Below are positions 9,001-18,200 of a DNA stretch of 55,398 nucleotides, piece after piece. The notes under the pieces are model-generated. The model searched no databases, was not told where the DNA came from, and worked only from the letters and a program-made list of their open reading frames with translations. The stretch's first letter is position 1; each line of letters begins with the position of its first letter. The position numbers were made by a program, and so were the translations under genes. The stretch is from an uncultured Tateyamaria sp. Lineage in GTDB: Bacteria > Pseudomonadota > Alphaproteobacteria > Rhodobacterales > Rhodobacteraceae. Location: positions 1-55,398 of the forward strand of contig CANMVD010000013.1 in NCBI GenBank assembly GCA_947501275.1, in the 5' to 3' direction.

Positions 9001-11727
9001 GGTGCCGCCGTTGCTGTCGAGCAACGCGACCGAGCCGCCGCTCATGTTAACGGTGCCAAATTCGTTCTGGATTTCGGCTGTCGTCCCGCCTGTGACGGTC
9101 AGCGTTGTGCCAGTGTTTACACGGGCGCGGCCGTCGATGTTGGCCGCGTCCGCGATGCTGGCAGTGCCCTGGTTCAGGTTCACATTGCCGCCGACATCCA
9201 CGTTGCCGCTGAGGGCCACATCGCCCGTAGTGATTTCGACATCACCTGTGACGTTGCCGCCAGCCAGCGCGGTTGTGCCGCCGTTGTGATCAACATTGGC
9301 GATTGTGCCGCCATTGACGGTCACGCTGGTCGAGCCGTTGTTTTCCAACTCGGCAATATTGCCGTTGTTCATTGTCAGCGATCCGGTTGCGGCCACTTGC
9401 GTTTCGCCTGCCACATCCGAGCTGCCGCCGATGGTCACAGCGCCTGTGTTGATGTTCAGATTGCCGTCAACGTCCGCATTTGCGCTCAGATCGACGGTGC
9501 CGCCGTCCACGATGACGTTGCCTGCGACGGTGCCGCCTGTGATGTCGGTGTCGCCGCTGTTGTGATCCACAAAGGCCACGGTGCCGCCGCCGATATCGAC
9601 GTTACCGCCGTCGTTCTGGACCTCTTGCAGTGCGCCGCCTGTGGTCGAGAGTGTCGCGCCCGTTGCCACGTTTGTCACGCCGGACACATCTGCCGCGCCC
9701 GCTACCGTGACGGTGCCGCCGTTGATGTCGAGATTGTTGTTGATGTCGGCTGTGCCGCTCAGATCGAGCGTGCCTGCATCAACGATGATCGCGTTGGCAA
9801 CCGAGCCGCCCGTGATGTCGGTGTTGCCCGAGTTCTGATCCACAGTGGCGATGGTGCCGCCGTTGATTGTGGCCTCGCCCCCGTCGTTCTGGATTTCGCT
9901 GAACGTGCCATTGTTGACCGTCAGGTCAGCGGCGTTGCCCACTGTTGTCAGCCCGGCAATGTCGGCGTTGTTGTCCACAACCACGGTGCCGTTGTTGATG
10001 TCGAGGTTTCCGTCCACATCGGCATTGGAGGTCAGGTTGACTGCGCCGCCATTGTCCACGCGCACATTGTTGGCGATTGTACCGCCTGTAATGTTGGTGG
10101 TGCCGCCATTGCTGTCGACGTTATCGACCGTGCCGCCCGCGATGTTGGCGATGCCGCTGTCGGTTTGCACTTCCTGCAACGACCCGGCGTTCAGTGTCAG
10201 CGTGCCGCCGTCGATCTGTGTGCGACCTGCCACATCAGAGGTGCCCGCGATGGTCACGGTGCCTGCGTTGACGTTCAGATCGCCATTGATGTCCGCACTT
10301 GCGCTCAGATCCAGTGTGCCGCCGTCCACGTCCACATTGTTGGCGATTGTGCCGCCTGTGATGTTGGTGTCGCCGCTGTTGTGATCCACGTGATCCACGT
10401 CGCCACCATTGATGTCGACCTGACCACCGCTGTTTTGCACTTGGTTCAGCGTGCCGTCTGTCACGGTCAGAATGCCCGAGGCGCCGGTGCGGGTGATCCC
10501 GGCCACATCTGAGTTGCCATCGACTGTGACAGTACCATCGTTGATGTTGAGGTTGCCATTAACATCGGCGTTGTTGCTAAGATCGACTGTGCCGCCGCCG
10601 TTGACGACGACGTTGTTCGTGATTGTACCCGCGGTGACGTTGGTATCACCGCCGTTGCTGTCGATATTGTCGATGGTGCCGCCGTTGATATCGACCTGAC
10701 CGCCATCGTTTTGCACTTCGTTCAGGGTGCCATTGTTCACGGTCAGCGTGCCGCCGGTGTCAACAGATGTGACCCCAGCCACGTCTGAGCTGCCGCCCAC
10801 AACCACGTCACCTGCGTTGATGTCAAGGTTGCCGTCCACGTCTGCGTTGGCCCGCAGGTTGGTGGTGCCGCCGTCAACGCGCACGTTGCCCGTGACGGTG
10901 CCGCCTTCGATGTCGGTGTTGCCGCTGTTGTTATCCACGCTGGCCACGGTGCCGCCAAAGACGTCCACATCGCCGCCATCGTTAATGATGTTACCCACGG
11001 TGCCGGTGTTCACGTCCATGAACCCGCCGCCGCCCACTGTGGCGTCGCCTGTCAGCGTGCCGCCCGAGACTTCGAGGTTGCCGTTGTCGACAGTTGTTTC
11101 ACCTGTCACGACGCCGCCTGCGACCACGTCTGTTGTGCCGTTGTCGATGTCAAGCGCACCGACGGTGTTGGAGAGCGTAACAGTGCCGTTTCCGGTGGTT
11201 TGCAAAGTGTCGGTCACTGTGCCTGTCACGTTGAGGTTTGATCCACCACCCGTAATCAGGCCGTTGGTGACGTTCGCTGACAAGGTGCTGGCACCCGTGG
11301 TGACACGGAGTGTGCCTGTCACGTTGAGATCGTCGCCAGTGATTTCGACTGCGTTGGTATTGATGGTAATGTCGTTGACAATGATGTTCCGCGTGCCACC
11401 CTGGCTGTCGACCGTGACAGTATAGCCGGCCACCGGGTCCGCGTCTCCGAAGACAGCGTCATTGTTGTTGGCCCAGTCGAGATTCTGGTCGTTGCCGGGT
11501 TTCGCCCTGTTCCAGTCGTTTGTGGCTGGATTCCCGTCATTGCGTGTCCAAACCCCGTCACCGCCGGTGACTTCGCTGGATCCTGCATCTGCACCGGGAT
11601 CCCATCTGAAGGAATCTTGCGCCATGGCGGGCGCTGCCATCAGCGTGATGATGATCGTCGTGCTGAGTGCCGTCGCGCGATACCCGGTCGTGCAACGCTT
11701 GGAAAAACCAGTGGTCAGAACTGTCAT
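6013..11727 (-). CDS. Giant repeat-rich autotransporter adhesin (type Va)
   Basis: About 1,904 residues from the ATG chosen here. In-frame starts also exist at 11793, 11841 and 11862, and none has a strong ribosome site. The signal peptide ends at TLMAAPAMA-QD. The passenger is almost entirely Gly/Asn/Thr/Asp/Val, a beta-helix composition, with eight copies of a ~91-residue repeat centred on A-D-V-D-G-N-L-x-I-N and S-D-V-A-G. The last ~300 residues are an autotransporter beta-barrel (GAWARVSAGQADV, then GYSWPIKTIEGLNFVGSAGF) ending in the expected aromatic residue (VRIQF-stop). It should be exported by Sec and displayed on the cell surface. It lies between the tip operon and tssK on the opposite strand, so it is not co-transcribed with the T6SS, although it could help hold target cells (inference). 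Confidence 0.88.
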   Translation of the reverse strand: MTVLTTGFSKRCTTGYRATALSTTIIITLMAAPAMAQDSFRWDPGADAGSSEVTGGDGVWTRNDGNPATNDWNRAKPGNDQNLDWANNNDAVFGDADPVAGYTVTVDSQGGTRNIIVNDITINTNAVEITGDDLNVTGTLRVTTGASTLSANVTNGLITGGGSNLNVTGTVTDTLQTTGNGTVTLSNTVGALDIDNGTTDVVAGGVVTGETTVDNGNLEVSGGTLTGDATVGGGGFMDVNTGTVGNIINDGGDVDVFGGTVASVDNNSGNTDIEGGTVTGNVRVDGGTTNLRANADVDGNLDINAGDVVVGGSSDVAGVTSVDTGGTLTVNNGTLNEVQNDGGQVDINGGTIDNIDSNGGDTNVTAGTITNNVVVNGGGTVDLSNNADVNGNLNINDGTVTVDGNSDVAGITRTGASGILTVTDGTLNQVQNSGGQVDINGGDVDHVDHNSGDTNITGGTIANNVDVDGGTLDLSASADINGDLNVNAGTVTIAGTSDVAGRTQIDGGTLTLNAGSLQEVQTDSGIANIAGGTVDNVDSNGGTTNITGGTIANNVRVDNGGAVNLTSNADVDGNLDINNGTVVVDNNADIAGLTTVGNAADLTVNNGTFSEIQNDGGEATINGGTIATVDQNSGNTDITGGSVANAIIVDAGTLDLSGTADINNNLDINGGTVTVAGAADVSGVTNVATGATLSTTGGALQEVQNDGGNVDIGGGTVAFVDHNSGDTDITGGTVAGNVIVDGGTVDLSANADVDGNLNINTGAVTIGGSSDVAGETQVAATGSLTMNNGNIAELENNGSTSVTVNGGTIANVDHNGGTTALAGGNVTGDVEITTGDVALSGNVDVGGNVNLNQGTASIADAANIDGRARVNTGTTLTVTGGTTAEIQNEFGTVNMSGGSVALLDSNGGTSNVSGGNITTVEVNGGSTVALSGTGDVDGNITINNGSVTLADTANVDGTTTVTNNGILTVTDGTMGAIANTGGDTDINGGTIASITTGSGSTTDITAGIVTGDVTAGGGQLTTTGGTIQGNLVQNAGTTNLGSTVQGDLTNNGGNLTLNVGADVQGTLNNNQALTFAGGTINDVVNTDTFTVNGAQNIGGDFTNTTGGTLQLNGGGSLGIAGDLTNQQASTVTIDAGESITAANVTNTGAGSVMTVDGTLTSAGGVTNQTSAQLAVGGDIDANVTNTADLDINGGSIGGLDNNTGGDVDVTGGGTIDTAVTNAGTLDVNSGNLTVTAGGVTNENGGDLNVNDTGTLTADVTNDAGGDLDVAGTITGNVTNDGALTTSDALGTISGTLDVSNGATVTTDAGEQLSVGGLTTIENGATLTNNGTFDGDLTLDTGSTLVSSGTSVFSGGTLTNNGVAGLVVNGNVLGSLTTLSADTTLNANVGGTLTTSDGTLTTADNLTFGNYAQSGGTVTIGNDNTVTGNMTTSGGATTVLSLVDGNANTTLTVNGNATLDNTLELEVDLSNGSTAGDTLAVGGTVSGNVVFSFTDLSGAPDEVNGIDLITYGSNGGLSFSIDPLNQLPLFGAFEYDIVDTGTSFAIESAINGGIGNLAAGVGLTQSVVGAIINRPTSPYVTDLVTDFGDDPCGPGAWARVSAGQADVEGTFSFANSSQVAESSQDLNYYGIQAGGDIACFDDRFGGFDMAFGAIAGYNTGDTSSVSFIGNSNIQDTSLTTDFSQAYAGVYATASKGAFFADLQLRFENIDYEANIIDIDASNGTLQDITDFSSSGTTVSGAVGYSWPIKTIEGLNFVGSAGFSYTDFETDSITITGVDAANAPTTSVLQLQDSSIELGFVSGTLSRSKLLANEISAINYFGTFTYYSDFADDPTATLTENGQIVDVALSNLGDYGEISLGVNYIRLLNPGSDGKARQLSAAARFDYRSGDNVDSFGLTGQVRIQF
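8870..10862 (-). repeat. Eight tandem ~273-bp repeats in the autotransporter passenger
   Basis: The coding strand repeats a unit of about 91 codons eight times. Landmarks in order are ADVDGNLDIN, ADVNGNLNIN, ADINGDLNVN, ADVDGNLDIN, ADINNNLDIN, ADVDGNLNIN, VDVGGNVNLN and GDVDGNITIN, each followed about 14 residues later by a D-V-A-G type turn. The units are diverged at DNA level, most strongly in the last two. Edges are approximate. This arrangement favours recombination that changes copy number. Confidence 0.8.
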
Positions 11728-12061
11728 GACAATACCCAAAAAATTTATTCGATTCCGATTTGCCGAGATGTGAGCATTTATTCGCTTAAACATCAAATAC
11801 CAGTGATTCTTTTTGGACGTTTCAACTTGTAACTGTGGCATTAACGCATGGGCTGTTTGCACCGTTTGGGACGTGGGCGGCTTCTTTCCTGAGTTGTATG
11901 GTTTCGCGGGCTGGCGTGTTGATCACATGCAGCTCGGCATAAACCTTTGGAAAGGTGTCTATCGCTTGACCCTTGTGTCACATAATCGCAAAGTCGTGCC
12001 GTCAGCGCCCGGCGCCTTGTTTGGTCCAGCTCTGACACCGGAATTTGGAGCTATTTGAATT
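11728..12061. promoter_or_regulatory. Divergent intergenic region, autotransporter / tssK
   Basis: About 330 bases separate the two divergent genes (about 200 if the autotransporter starts at 11862). The part around 11735-11815 is AT-rich compared with its surroundings and probably holds the adhesin promoter, or codes for its extended N-terminus. GGAG about a dozen bases before the ATG at 12062 can serve tssK. I see no convincing promoter pair, operator or small gene. Confidence 0.4.
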
Positions 12062-13396
12062 ATGTCGCGTTTCAGCAAGGTGGCCTGGAAAGAAGGGCTG
12101 TTTCTAAAGCCCCAGCATCTGCAGCAGGCCGACCGCTACATGGAGCGCACCGTCGTGGCGCGCACCGCCCACATGACCCCGTTTCCGTGGGGAATTTCCG
12201 AACTTGCCTTTGACCAGGGTCAATTGCGTCAGGGCCGTCTGGAGCTTGAGCAGGTTGCGGGCATCATGCCGGATGGCACGCCCTTTGATGCGCCGCATTC
12301 AAGCCCGCTGCCCCGCGAAATCGACGTGCCCGAGGATGGGGTTGGCAAGCTAATTTGGCTGACGTTGCCCAATCAGGCCCAGAACGACCGTGATATCGGG
12401 GTGAGCGACGAGGCCTCGATGCGCTTTGTGCTCGCCGAGGAACGCGGTGTTGCCGACACCACTGCCGCCTCGCGTATCGAAGAATCCGTTGAGATCGCGG
12501 TGCCGCGTCTGGAATTGACCCTGCGCGACCGTCCGCGTGAGGGGTATCAGTGCATTTGCCTTGGCCGAGTGGCGGATGTGAGTGACGGCACCGTAGTGAC
12601 TTTGGACCAGTCGGTGCCACCCACCGGCCTGATCCTGACCGCGCATCGCGCCTACGAGGGATATCTCAAGGCGGTGACCGGATCCGTGGAAGCCCGCCTT
12701 GAAGTGCTGGAGCGTTACGCGGCCGACCCGACCTCGGGCGGGGGGATGCAGGACAAGGACTATCTGATGCTGATGGTGCTAAACCGGGTGCTTCCGGTGC
12801 TGCGCCATTTGCGGCGTTTGCCCTCGGTGCATCCCGAACGGCTGTACGAAGTCATGGTGTCCCTGGCAGGTGAGTTGACCACATTCGAGGAACGTGATCG
12901 CCGGGTGAAGGATTATGGCCGCTATCGTCATGACCAACCCAAAGAGACGTTCAAGCCGCTGGTTGATGACATCCGCCGTCAACTCAGCCGCGATGTGGGT
13001 CGTGCCCTGCGCCTGACGCTGGAGCAGCGCCGCGAGAATTCCTTTGCTGCGCTGGTGGACGATCCGAACCTGTTTGCCAACTCGACCTTTGTGATCGAAG
13101 TCGCCGCCGCCTTGCCGTTGACCCAGATCCAGCAGCAGTTCCCGCAACTGTGCAAGGTCGGGCCCTCAACGCGGATGAAGGAAATCATTGTCAACAACAT
13201 GCCCGGCATCCCGCTGGTCCATACGCCCAACCCGCCCCCGCAGATCCGTGTTGTGGCGAACCACGTCTATTTTGTCGTCGACAAACAGAGCCCCCTGTGG
13301 CGCGACTTTTCCGTTGCGCCCGCGATGGGGATGCACTTTGCCGGCGCGTGGCCCGGACTTGAGCTGGAGCTGTGGGCCATTCCGGAGGAGCGGTAA
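12062..13396 (+). CDS. tssK: T6SS baseplate protein TssK
   Basis: A 444-residue protein of normal TssK (ImpJ/VasE) length. The family start is clear: VAWKEGLFLKPQHLQQADRY at residues 7-26, then the N-terminal shell domain, a helical trimerisation stalk and the C-terminal head that docks on TssL and TssM. TssK joins the TssFG baseplate wedges to the membrane complex on the cytoplasmic side. It opens the plus-strand block tssK-tssL-tssM-tagF-pppA-ppkA, with tssL starting six bases after its stop, so the block looks like a single operon. Confidence 0.95.
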   Translation: MSRFSKVAWKEGLFLKPQHLQQADRYMERTVVARTAHMTPFPWGISELAFDQGQLRQGRLELEQVAGIMPDGTPFDAPHSSPLPREIDVPEDGVGKLIWLTLPNQAQNDRDIGVSDEASMRFVLAEERGVADTTAASRIEESVEIAVPRLELTLRDRPREGYQCICLGRVADVSDGTVVTLDQSVPPTGLILTAHRAYEGYLKAVTGSVEARLEVLERYAADPTSGGGMQDKDYLMLMVLNRVLPVLRHLRRLPSVHPERLYEVMVSLAGELTTFEERDRRVKDYGRYRHDQPKETFKPLVDDIRRQLSRDVGRALRLTLEQRRENSFAALVDDPNLFANSTFVIEVAAALPLTQIQQQFPQLCKVGPSTRMKEIIVNNMPGIPLVHTPNPPPQIRVVANHVYFVVDKQSPLWRDFSVAPAMGMHFAGAWPGLELELWAIPEER

Positions 13397-13401
13397 GCGC
13401 C

Positions 13402-15249
13402 ATGGCATCGGACGACGAAGAACGCACGGTCTTTGGCCAGAAGCTGCCGCCGCAACCAGCGGCGCAACCGCCAGCGGGCCAGCAACCGGCGCCACCTCCT
13501 GCTGCACAGCAACCGCCGGCGGCGGCCCCTCCGCCAGCGCAAGGTGGTGGCGAGCACACCGTTTTTGGCCAGCGTTTGCCTCCTCAACAACCCGCTGCCC
13601 CTTATCCGCCTCAGCAACCGCCCGCAGCGGCTGCGCCGCCGCCGCAACAGCCTTATCCACCACAAGCCCCTCCTGCCGGAGGGGGTGAAGACACATGGTT
13701 GGGTGGCCGACTAACGCCGAGTGCCGGTGCGCCTTTGCCACCGCCTGCCGCCGCGCCTCCGCCCCCTCAGGGCTACGCGCCGCCACCGCCACAACAGCCG
13801 TACTATCCGCCGCCCGCTGCGCAACAACCCTATCCGCCTCAGCAACCCCCGGCGCAGTACCCGCCCGCTTACCCTGATCCACATGCCGCCCAGCCCTATC
13901 CGGGTGCGCCACCGCAACCGACACCGGGGTGGACCCCTGCCGCGCCGCCCGTCGATGGGCAGTTCCCTGCTGCGGGGCTGGCTGCCGCCGCGCCGCAGGT
14001 TGCGCGCAATGTTCCCAAGATCGCATTTACGGACGCGTTGCGTGGGTCCGGCCTTGACGTAGGAACATCGACAAACCCGATCCTTGCCGCGTCCTCTGAT
14101 CTGCTTGTCCTGCTCGGGCGCTTGCGCACAGGTATGGTAGAAATGCAGGCGATCCCGCTGCGGGACCACGTGGTGCGCGAGATCGGGGTCTTTGTACAGA
14201 AATGTCAGGAACAGGGTGTTCCGCCCGAAGACATCGATGTGGCCCGATATGCCTTGGCGGCTACAGCGGATGATATCGTGCAAACGATCCCGGGCAATGA
14301 TCCGCAATACTGGCAGCAATTCTCGATGGCGGCAGAACTGCTGAACGACCGCTCGGCCGGGATTGGTTTCTTTGCCCGTCTCGAACAGGTCATCGCGCTG
14401 CCGGGCCAACGCGCCCATGTGCTGGAATTGATGCTGACCTGTCTGGCTCTTGGATTTGAAGGCAAGTATCGCACCGAGCCAAATGGACCGGTGATGCTGT
14501 CGCGCCTGCGCCTTGAGGTGTACCAACGCTTCCGCTCTGCCAACAATCGCCCCCCTGAGGAGTTGTCCCACAAATGGACGCCGATCCTGCTTGGCGGACG
14601 TCGTCGTGCAGGCGGGATGCCGCTGTGGGTGATTGGCGGCGTTGCGGCTGCGATGGTCGTGGCGCTGTTTGCCACGCTGTCCTGGCTGCTGTCTGGCGAT
14701 GCGCAAGCGGCGCAGGATGACATCATCTCGTTGCATGCAAATCTGGGCGACGTGGTGATTGAACGCTCCGAGAATGTGATTGAATACGAAGCTGCCCCAA
14801 CCGGTCAGCTGGAACGCATTCAGGGACGTCTTGCGACTGAAATCGAAAACGGCACTGTCGAAGTGGAAGAGGCGGGCGACTATATATCCGTACGCCTGCG
14901 CGATGCCTTGCGCTTTGGCTCGGGCTCGGCTGATCTGACGACCGATGTCAGCGATCTGGGCAAACGGATTGCCGAAGTGCTGGAAGCAGAGCCGGGCGCC
15001 ATCGTTATCGAAGGGCATTCCGACAACATTCCGCTGAGCGGGCGGGGCCGGTACAAAACCAACGAGGCCCTGTCAGAGGCGCGCGCCGAAACGGTGCGCC
15101 AGTTGCTTGAGCCGCATATGAGCGACACCGAGCGTTTGTCGGTTGAGGGCGTTGGCCCGGCCAAGCCGCTGGACACCGCCAACACGCGTGAAGCGCGCGC
15201 CAAGAACCGCCGGGTCGAAATCCTGTTGCAGAAGGAACAGCGCCTGTGA
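13402..15249 (+). CDS. tssL: T6SS membrane protein TssL with Pro-rich FHA-target region and OmpA domain
   Basis: A 615-residue evolved TssL starting at the ATG just after the tssK stop. Residues 1-205 are a Pro/Gln/Ala-rich cytoplasmic tail holding three spaced motifs: ERTVFGQKLPP (Thr9), EHTVFGQRLPP (Thr53) and EDTWLGGRLTP (Thr98). In Agrobacterium, TssL is phosphorylated by PpkA on an N-terminal Thr and then bound by Fha, so these are candidate phospho-sites. The DotU/ImpK domain covers about 205-395, one membrane helix about 407-430, and a periplasmic OmpA-like peptidoglycan-binding domain about 510-614 (EGHSDNIPLSGRGRYKTNEA, then NRRVEILLQ). It overlaps tssM by four bases. The sites themselves are visible; their use is inferred. 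Confidence 0.93.
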   Translation: MASDDEERTVFGQKLPPQPAAQPPAGQQPAPPPAAQQPPAAAPPPAQGGGEHTVFGQRLPPQQPAAPYPPQQPPAAAAPPPQQPYPPQAPPAGGGEDTWLGGRLTPSAGAPLPPPAAAPPPPQGYAPPPPQQPYYPPPAAQQPYPPQQPPAQYPPAYPDPHAAQPYPGAPPQPTPGWTPAAPPVDGQFPAAGLAAAAPQVARNVPKIAFTDALRGSGLDVGTSTNPILAASSDLLVLLGRLRTGMVEMQAIPLRDHVVREIGVFVQKCQEQGVPPEDIDVARYALAATADDIVQTIPGNDPQYWQQFSMAAELLNDRSAGIGFFARLEQVIALPGQRAHVLELMLTCLALGFEGKYRTEPNGPVMLSRLRLEVYQRFRSANNRPPEELSHKWTPILLGGRRRAGGMPLWVIGGVAAAMVVALFATLSWLLSGDAQAAQDDIISLHANLGDVVIERSENVIEYEAAPTGQLERIQGRLATEIENGTVEVEEAGDYISVRLRDALRFGSGSADLTTDVSDLGKRIAEVLEAEPGAIVIEGHSDNIPLSGRGRYKTNEALSEARAETVRQLLEPHMSDTERLSVEGVGPAKPLDTANTREARAKNRRVEILLQKEQRL

Positions 15250-18200
15250 GGGTACTCTTGAAATGGCTGCGCCCCAGCAACTGGTGGGGCATCAAGTGGT
15301 TGCGATGGATTATCCTCACCATCGGGTTCTTGTGCATTTGCGCGGCTGTTTGGTTTGGTCTGCCGATGTTCGGGATCGAGATCCTGTCGACAATCTGGCT
15401 GCGTGTGCTGATCATCGCGGTGATTGTTGCGCCCATCATTATCGTGTGGGGCATCCGCTATCGCCGTCGCCGCAAGGCCGCCGCAGAGCTGGAAGAGTCG
15501 TTGACCGAAACCCCTGTGGGCGATGGTGCCATTCTGGCGGATCGAATGCAGGAGGCTTTGGCCGGTCTCAAGAAGAAGGGTGGCGCGACTTATCTATACG
15601 ATCTGCCGTGGTATGTGATCATCGGCCCCCCCGGAGCGGGCAAGACAACGGCGCTGGTGCATTCGGGGTTGGAGTTCCCCGGTACGGATGCGTCAGCCGT
15701 TGCGGGCTTTGGCGGCACAAAGAACTGCGATTTCTGGTTTTCCGAAGAAGCGGTGATGATCGACACCGCCGGGCGCTACACCACACAAGACAGTGACGCG
15801 CGCGCGGACAAGATGAGCTGGCAGGCCTTCCTTGATCAGTTGAAAAAGGCGCGCCCCAACCAACCTATCAACGGTGTGATCCTCGCGTTTTCCTGCGAAG
15901 ACATGATGACGGCCACGGATGACACGCTGGACACGCACGCGCTAGCAGTCCGCAAGCGGTTGGAAGAGTTGCACGAGACGCTGCGTATTGATGTGCCTGT
16001 TTATGTGCTGTTCACCAAGGCCGATCTGATTTCTGGTTTCCGCGAGTTCTTTGGCCATTTTGGCGAGGATCGTCGCCGGTCGGTCTGGGGCATCACCTTC
16101 CAGACCAAGGACCGCAAGGAGGAGACCTATCGTTCGGTTCCGGCTGAATTTGACCAGCTCATTTCGCGTCTGAGCGACGAAGTCACCGACCGGATGAACG
16201 AAGAGCCCGACACGGTGGCGCGGATTGCCATGTTTGGTTTTCCCGGTCAGTTGGTGCTGTTGCAGCGGAACGTGTCGGATTTCCTGCGCCGCGTGTTCCA
16301 GAAGTCCAACGATCTGCATGCGATCCTGCGGGGATTCTATTTCACCTCCGGTACGCAGGAAGGCACGCCGATCGACCAGGTGCTGGGGGCGATGTCGGAT
16401 GCAAATGCCGGTGGTTTTACCCCCAACTTCATGTCCGGCAAGGGGCGCAGCTATTTCCTGCATGATCTGCTCAAGACTGTCATTTTCTCAGAGCGGGACT
16501 GGGTTGGCTATGACTTCAAGGCGATGCGGCGCAAAGCGATTTTCCGCACGGCCGTCACCGGTCTGATTGCAGCGGCTGCTTTGGCGGCCTTTGGTCTGTT
16601 TGGGTATAGTTTCTGGCAGAACGCGACACTGATCCGCAATGCCGCCGCGGCGACGGACAATTACAAGCTGGAGGCCCAGGGCCTGCTAGCGGAAACGATC
16701 ATCACGGAATCCAGCACCCGCCCGATCCTTCAGGCCCTCGCACAGGTACGGGATATTCCGGCGGGCTATGCGTTCCCGGCAGAACAGACGTTTTTTGAAA
16801 AGGTCGGGTTGTCGCGCCGTGCCTCGGTGCGCAGTGCCGCCTTGCAGTCCTACTCGGATGGGCTTGAGCGCCTGCTGCGTCCGCGCATGATGCTGTATCT
16901 CGAAAACCGCCTGCCGCGTCTGGTGGCCGAGGACAATATCGAAGAAGCTTACCGCGCCCTCAAGGTCTATATCCTGCTGGCCAAGGAACAGGACGGACGA
17001 TCTGACGATGTGGCCATTCAGGCCTATTTTGCTGAAGCGTGGGGGCCTGAATATTCCGAGCCGGGTCTTGATGGTGAATATCGTGAGATCAACGAACATC
17101 TGGCGGCGATGCTGGAACTGGATGACCGGGTTGAGCCGACACTGAAGCCGGACAAGGAGCTGGTGGAGAGCACGCAAAAGGAAATCGCGACGCTGTCGCT
17201 GGCCCAACAGGCCTATAGTTCAATTGTATCCCAATCGGCGACGTTGCTGCCGTTCCGGATGATGGACGAGTTGGCGGATGTGCAGGCTGATGTGGTGTTC
17301 CGCACCAAGGACGGCAAGCCGCTGGAATCGCTGGAAGTTGCGGGGCTTTACTCCTTTACCGGTTATTGGGGGTTCTTTCAGGACGCGGTTGCCAATGCGG
17401 CGGAGCGGCTTGAGGATGAACGCTGGGTTCTGGGTGCACCGGGCGAAGGTGTGGATTACGCGGGCCAGCTTGCCGGTCTGAACCGCGATCTGCACGCGTT
17501 CTACCGTGCTGATTTTGCCGAAGCGTGGAACGGCATGCTGGACCGGATTGAACTGGTGCCCATGTCGGCAGGTGCGCCGCAATATCCCGGCCTTGCAGTG
17601 GCGTCGGCCCCGTTTGCCTCGCCCATTCTGAAGCTCGCCGAAGCGGTGGACAAGGAAACCCGCCTGACACGGTTCCTTGATGTGGTGGAAGGCATGGAAG
17701 TTTCGCCCGAAGCACTGGCCAGCCCGGATGGGATTGGCGGACAGTTGGCGGGTGTTGGTTTCTCCGAAGTCGAACGGCGCTCGGGGGCGATCCAGCGAAT
17801 TGCGCTGAATATGCTCAAGGACAAGGCGAAATTTCAGGAGCGGGCGATCAATTCAGCCTCCGCCCCGTCGCAGCGTCGCCAGTTGGAGACCATCGAACAG
17901 CGGTTCGAGAAATGGCACGCGTTTGTGCGCGGTGAGAACAATGCGCGTCCCCTTGATGTGCTGCTGAACGGGATGGGCGAGTTGCTCAAAAACCGCCAGC
18001 TTGCCGGGCGCGGCGGCAATGCGTTGCTGGATCAACGCGGGATGCAAGATGCGCTGAACAATCTCAGCCAAGGCGTGCCGTTTTATCCCGAAACCATCGT
18101 CGGCTTTGTCAACCAGATCGAAGCGGAATTCCTGACCGTGTCGGCCAATGCATCGATTGGCGAATTGCAACGTGCGCTGGCCGAAGAGGTTGGCGCATTC

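Noticed and set aside
7502..10512. Long plus-strand frames (390 and 689 codons) through the autotransporter
   Set aside because: They mirror the repeats of the adhesin; composition is Val/Ser/Pro or Asp/Ala/Val low-complexity shadow, with no export signal or start site.
8870..10862. Regular repeats considered as a CRISPR array
   Set aside because: Units are ~273 bp, coding, diverged and without short identical repeats and unique spacers.
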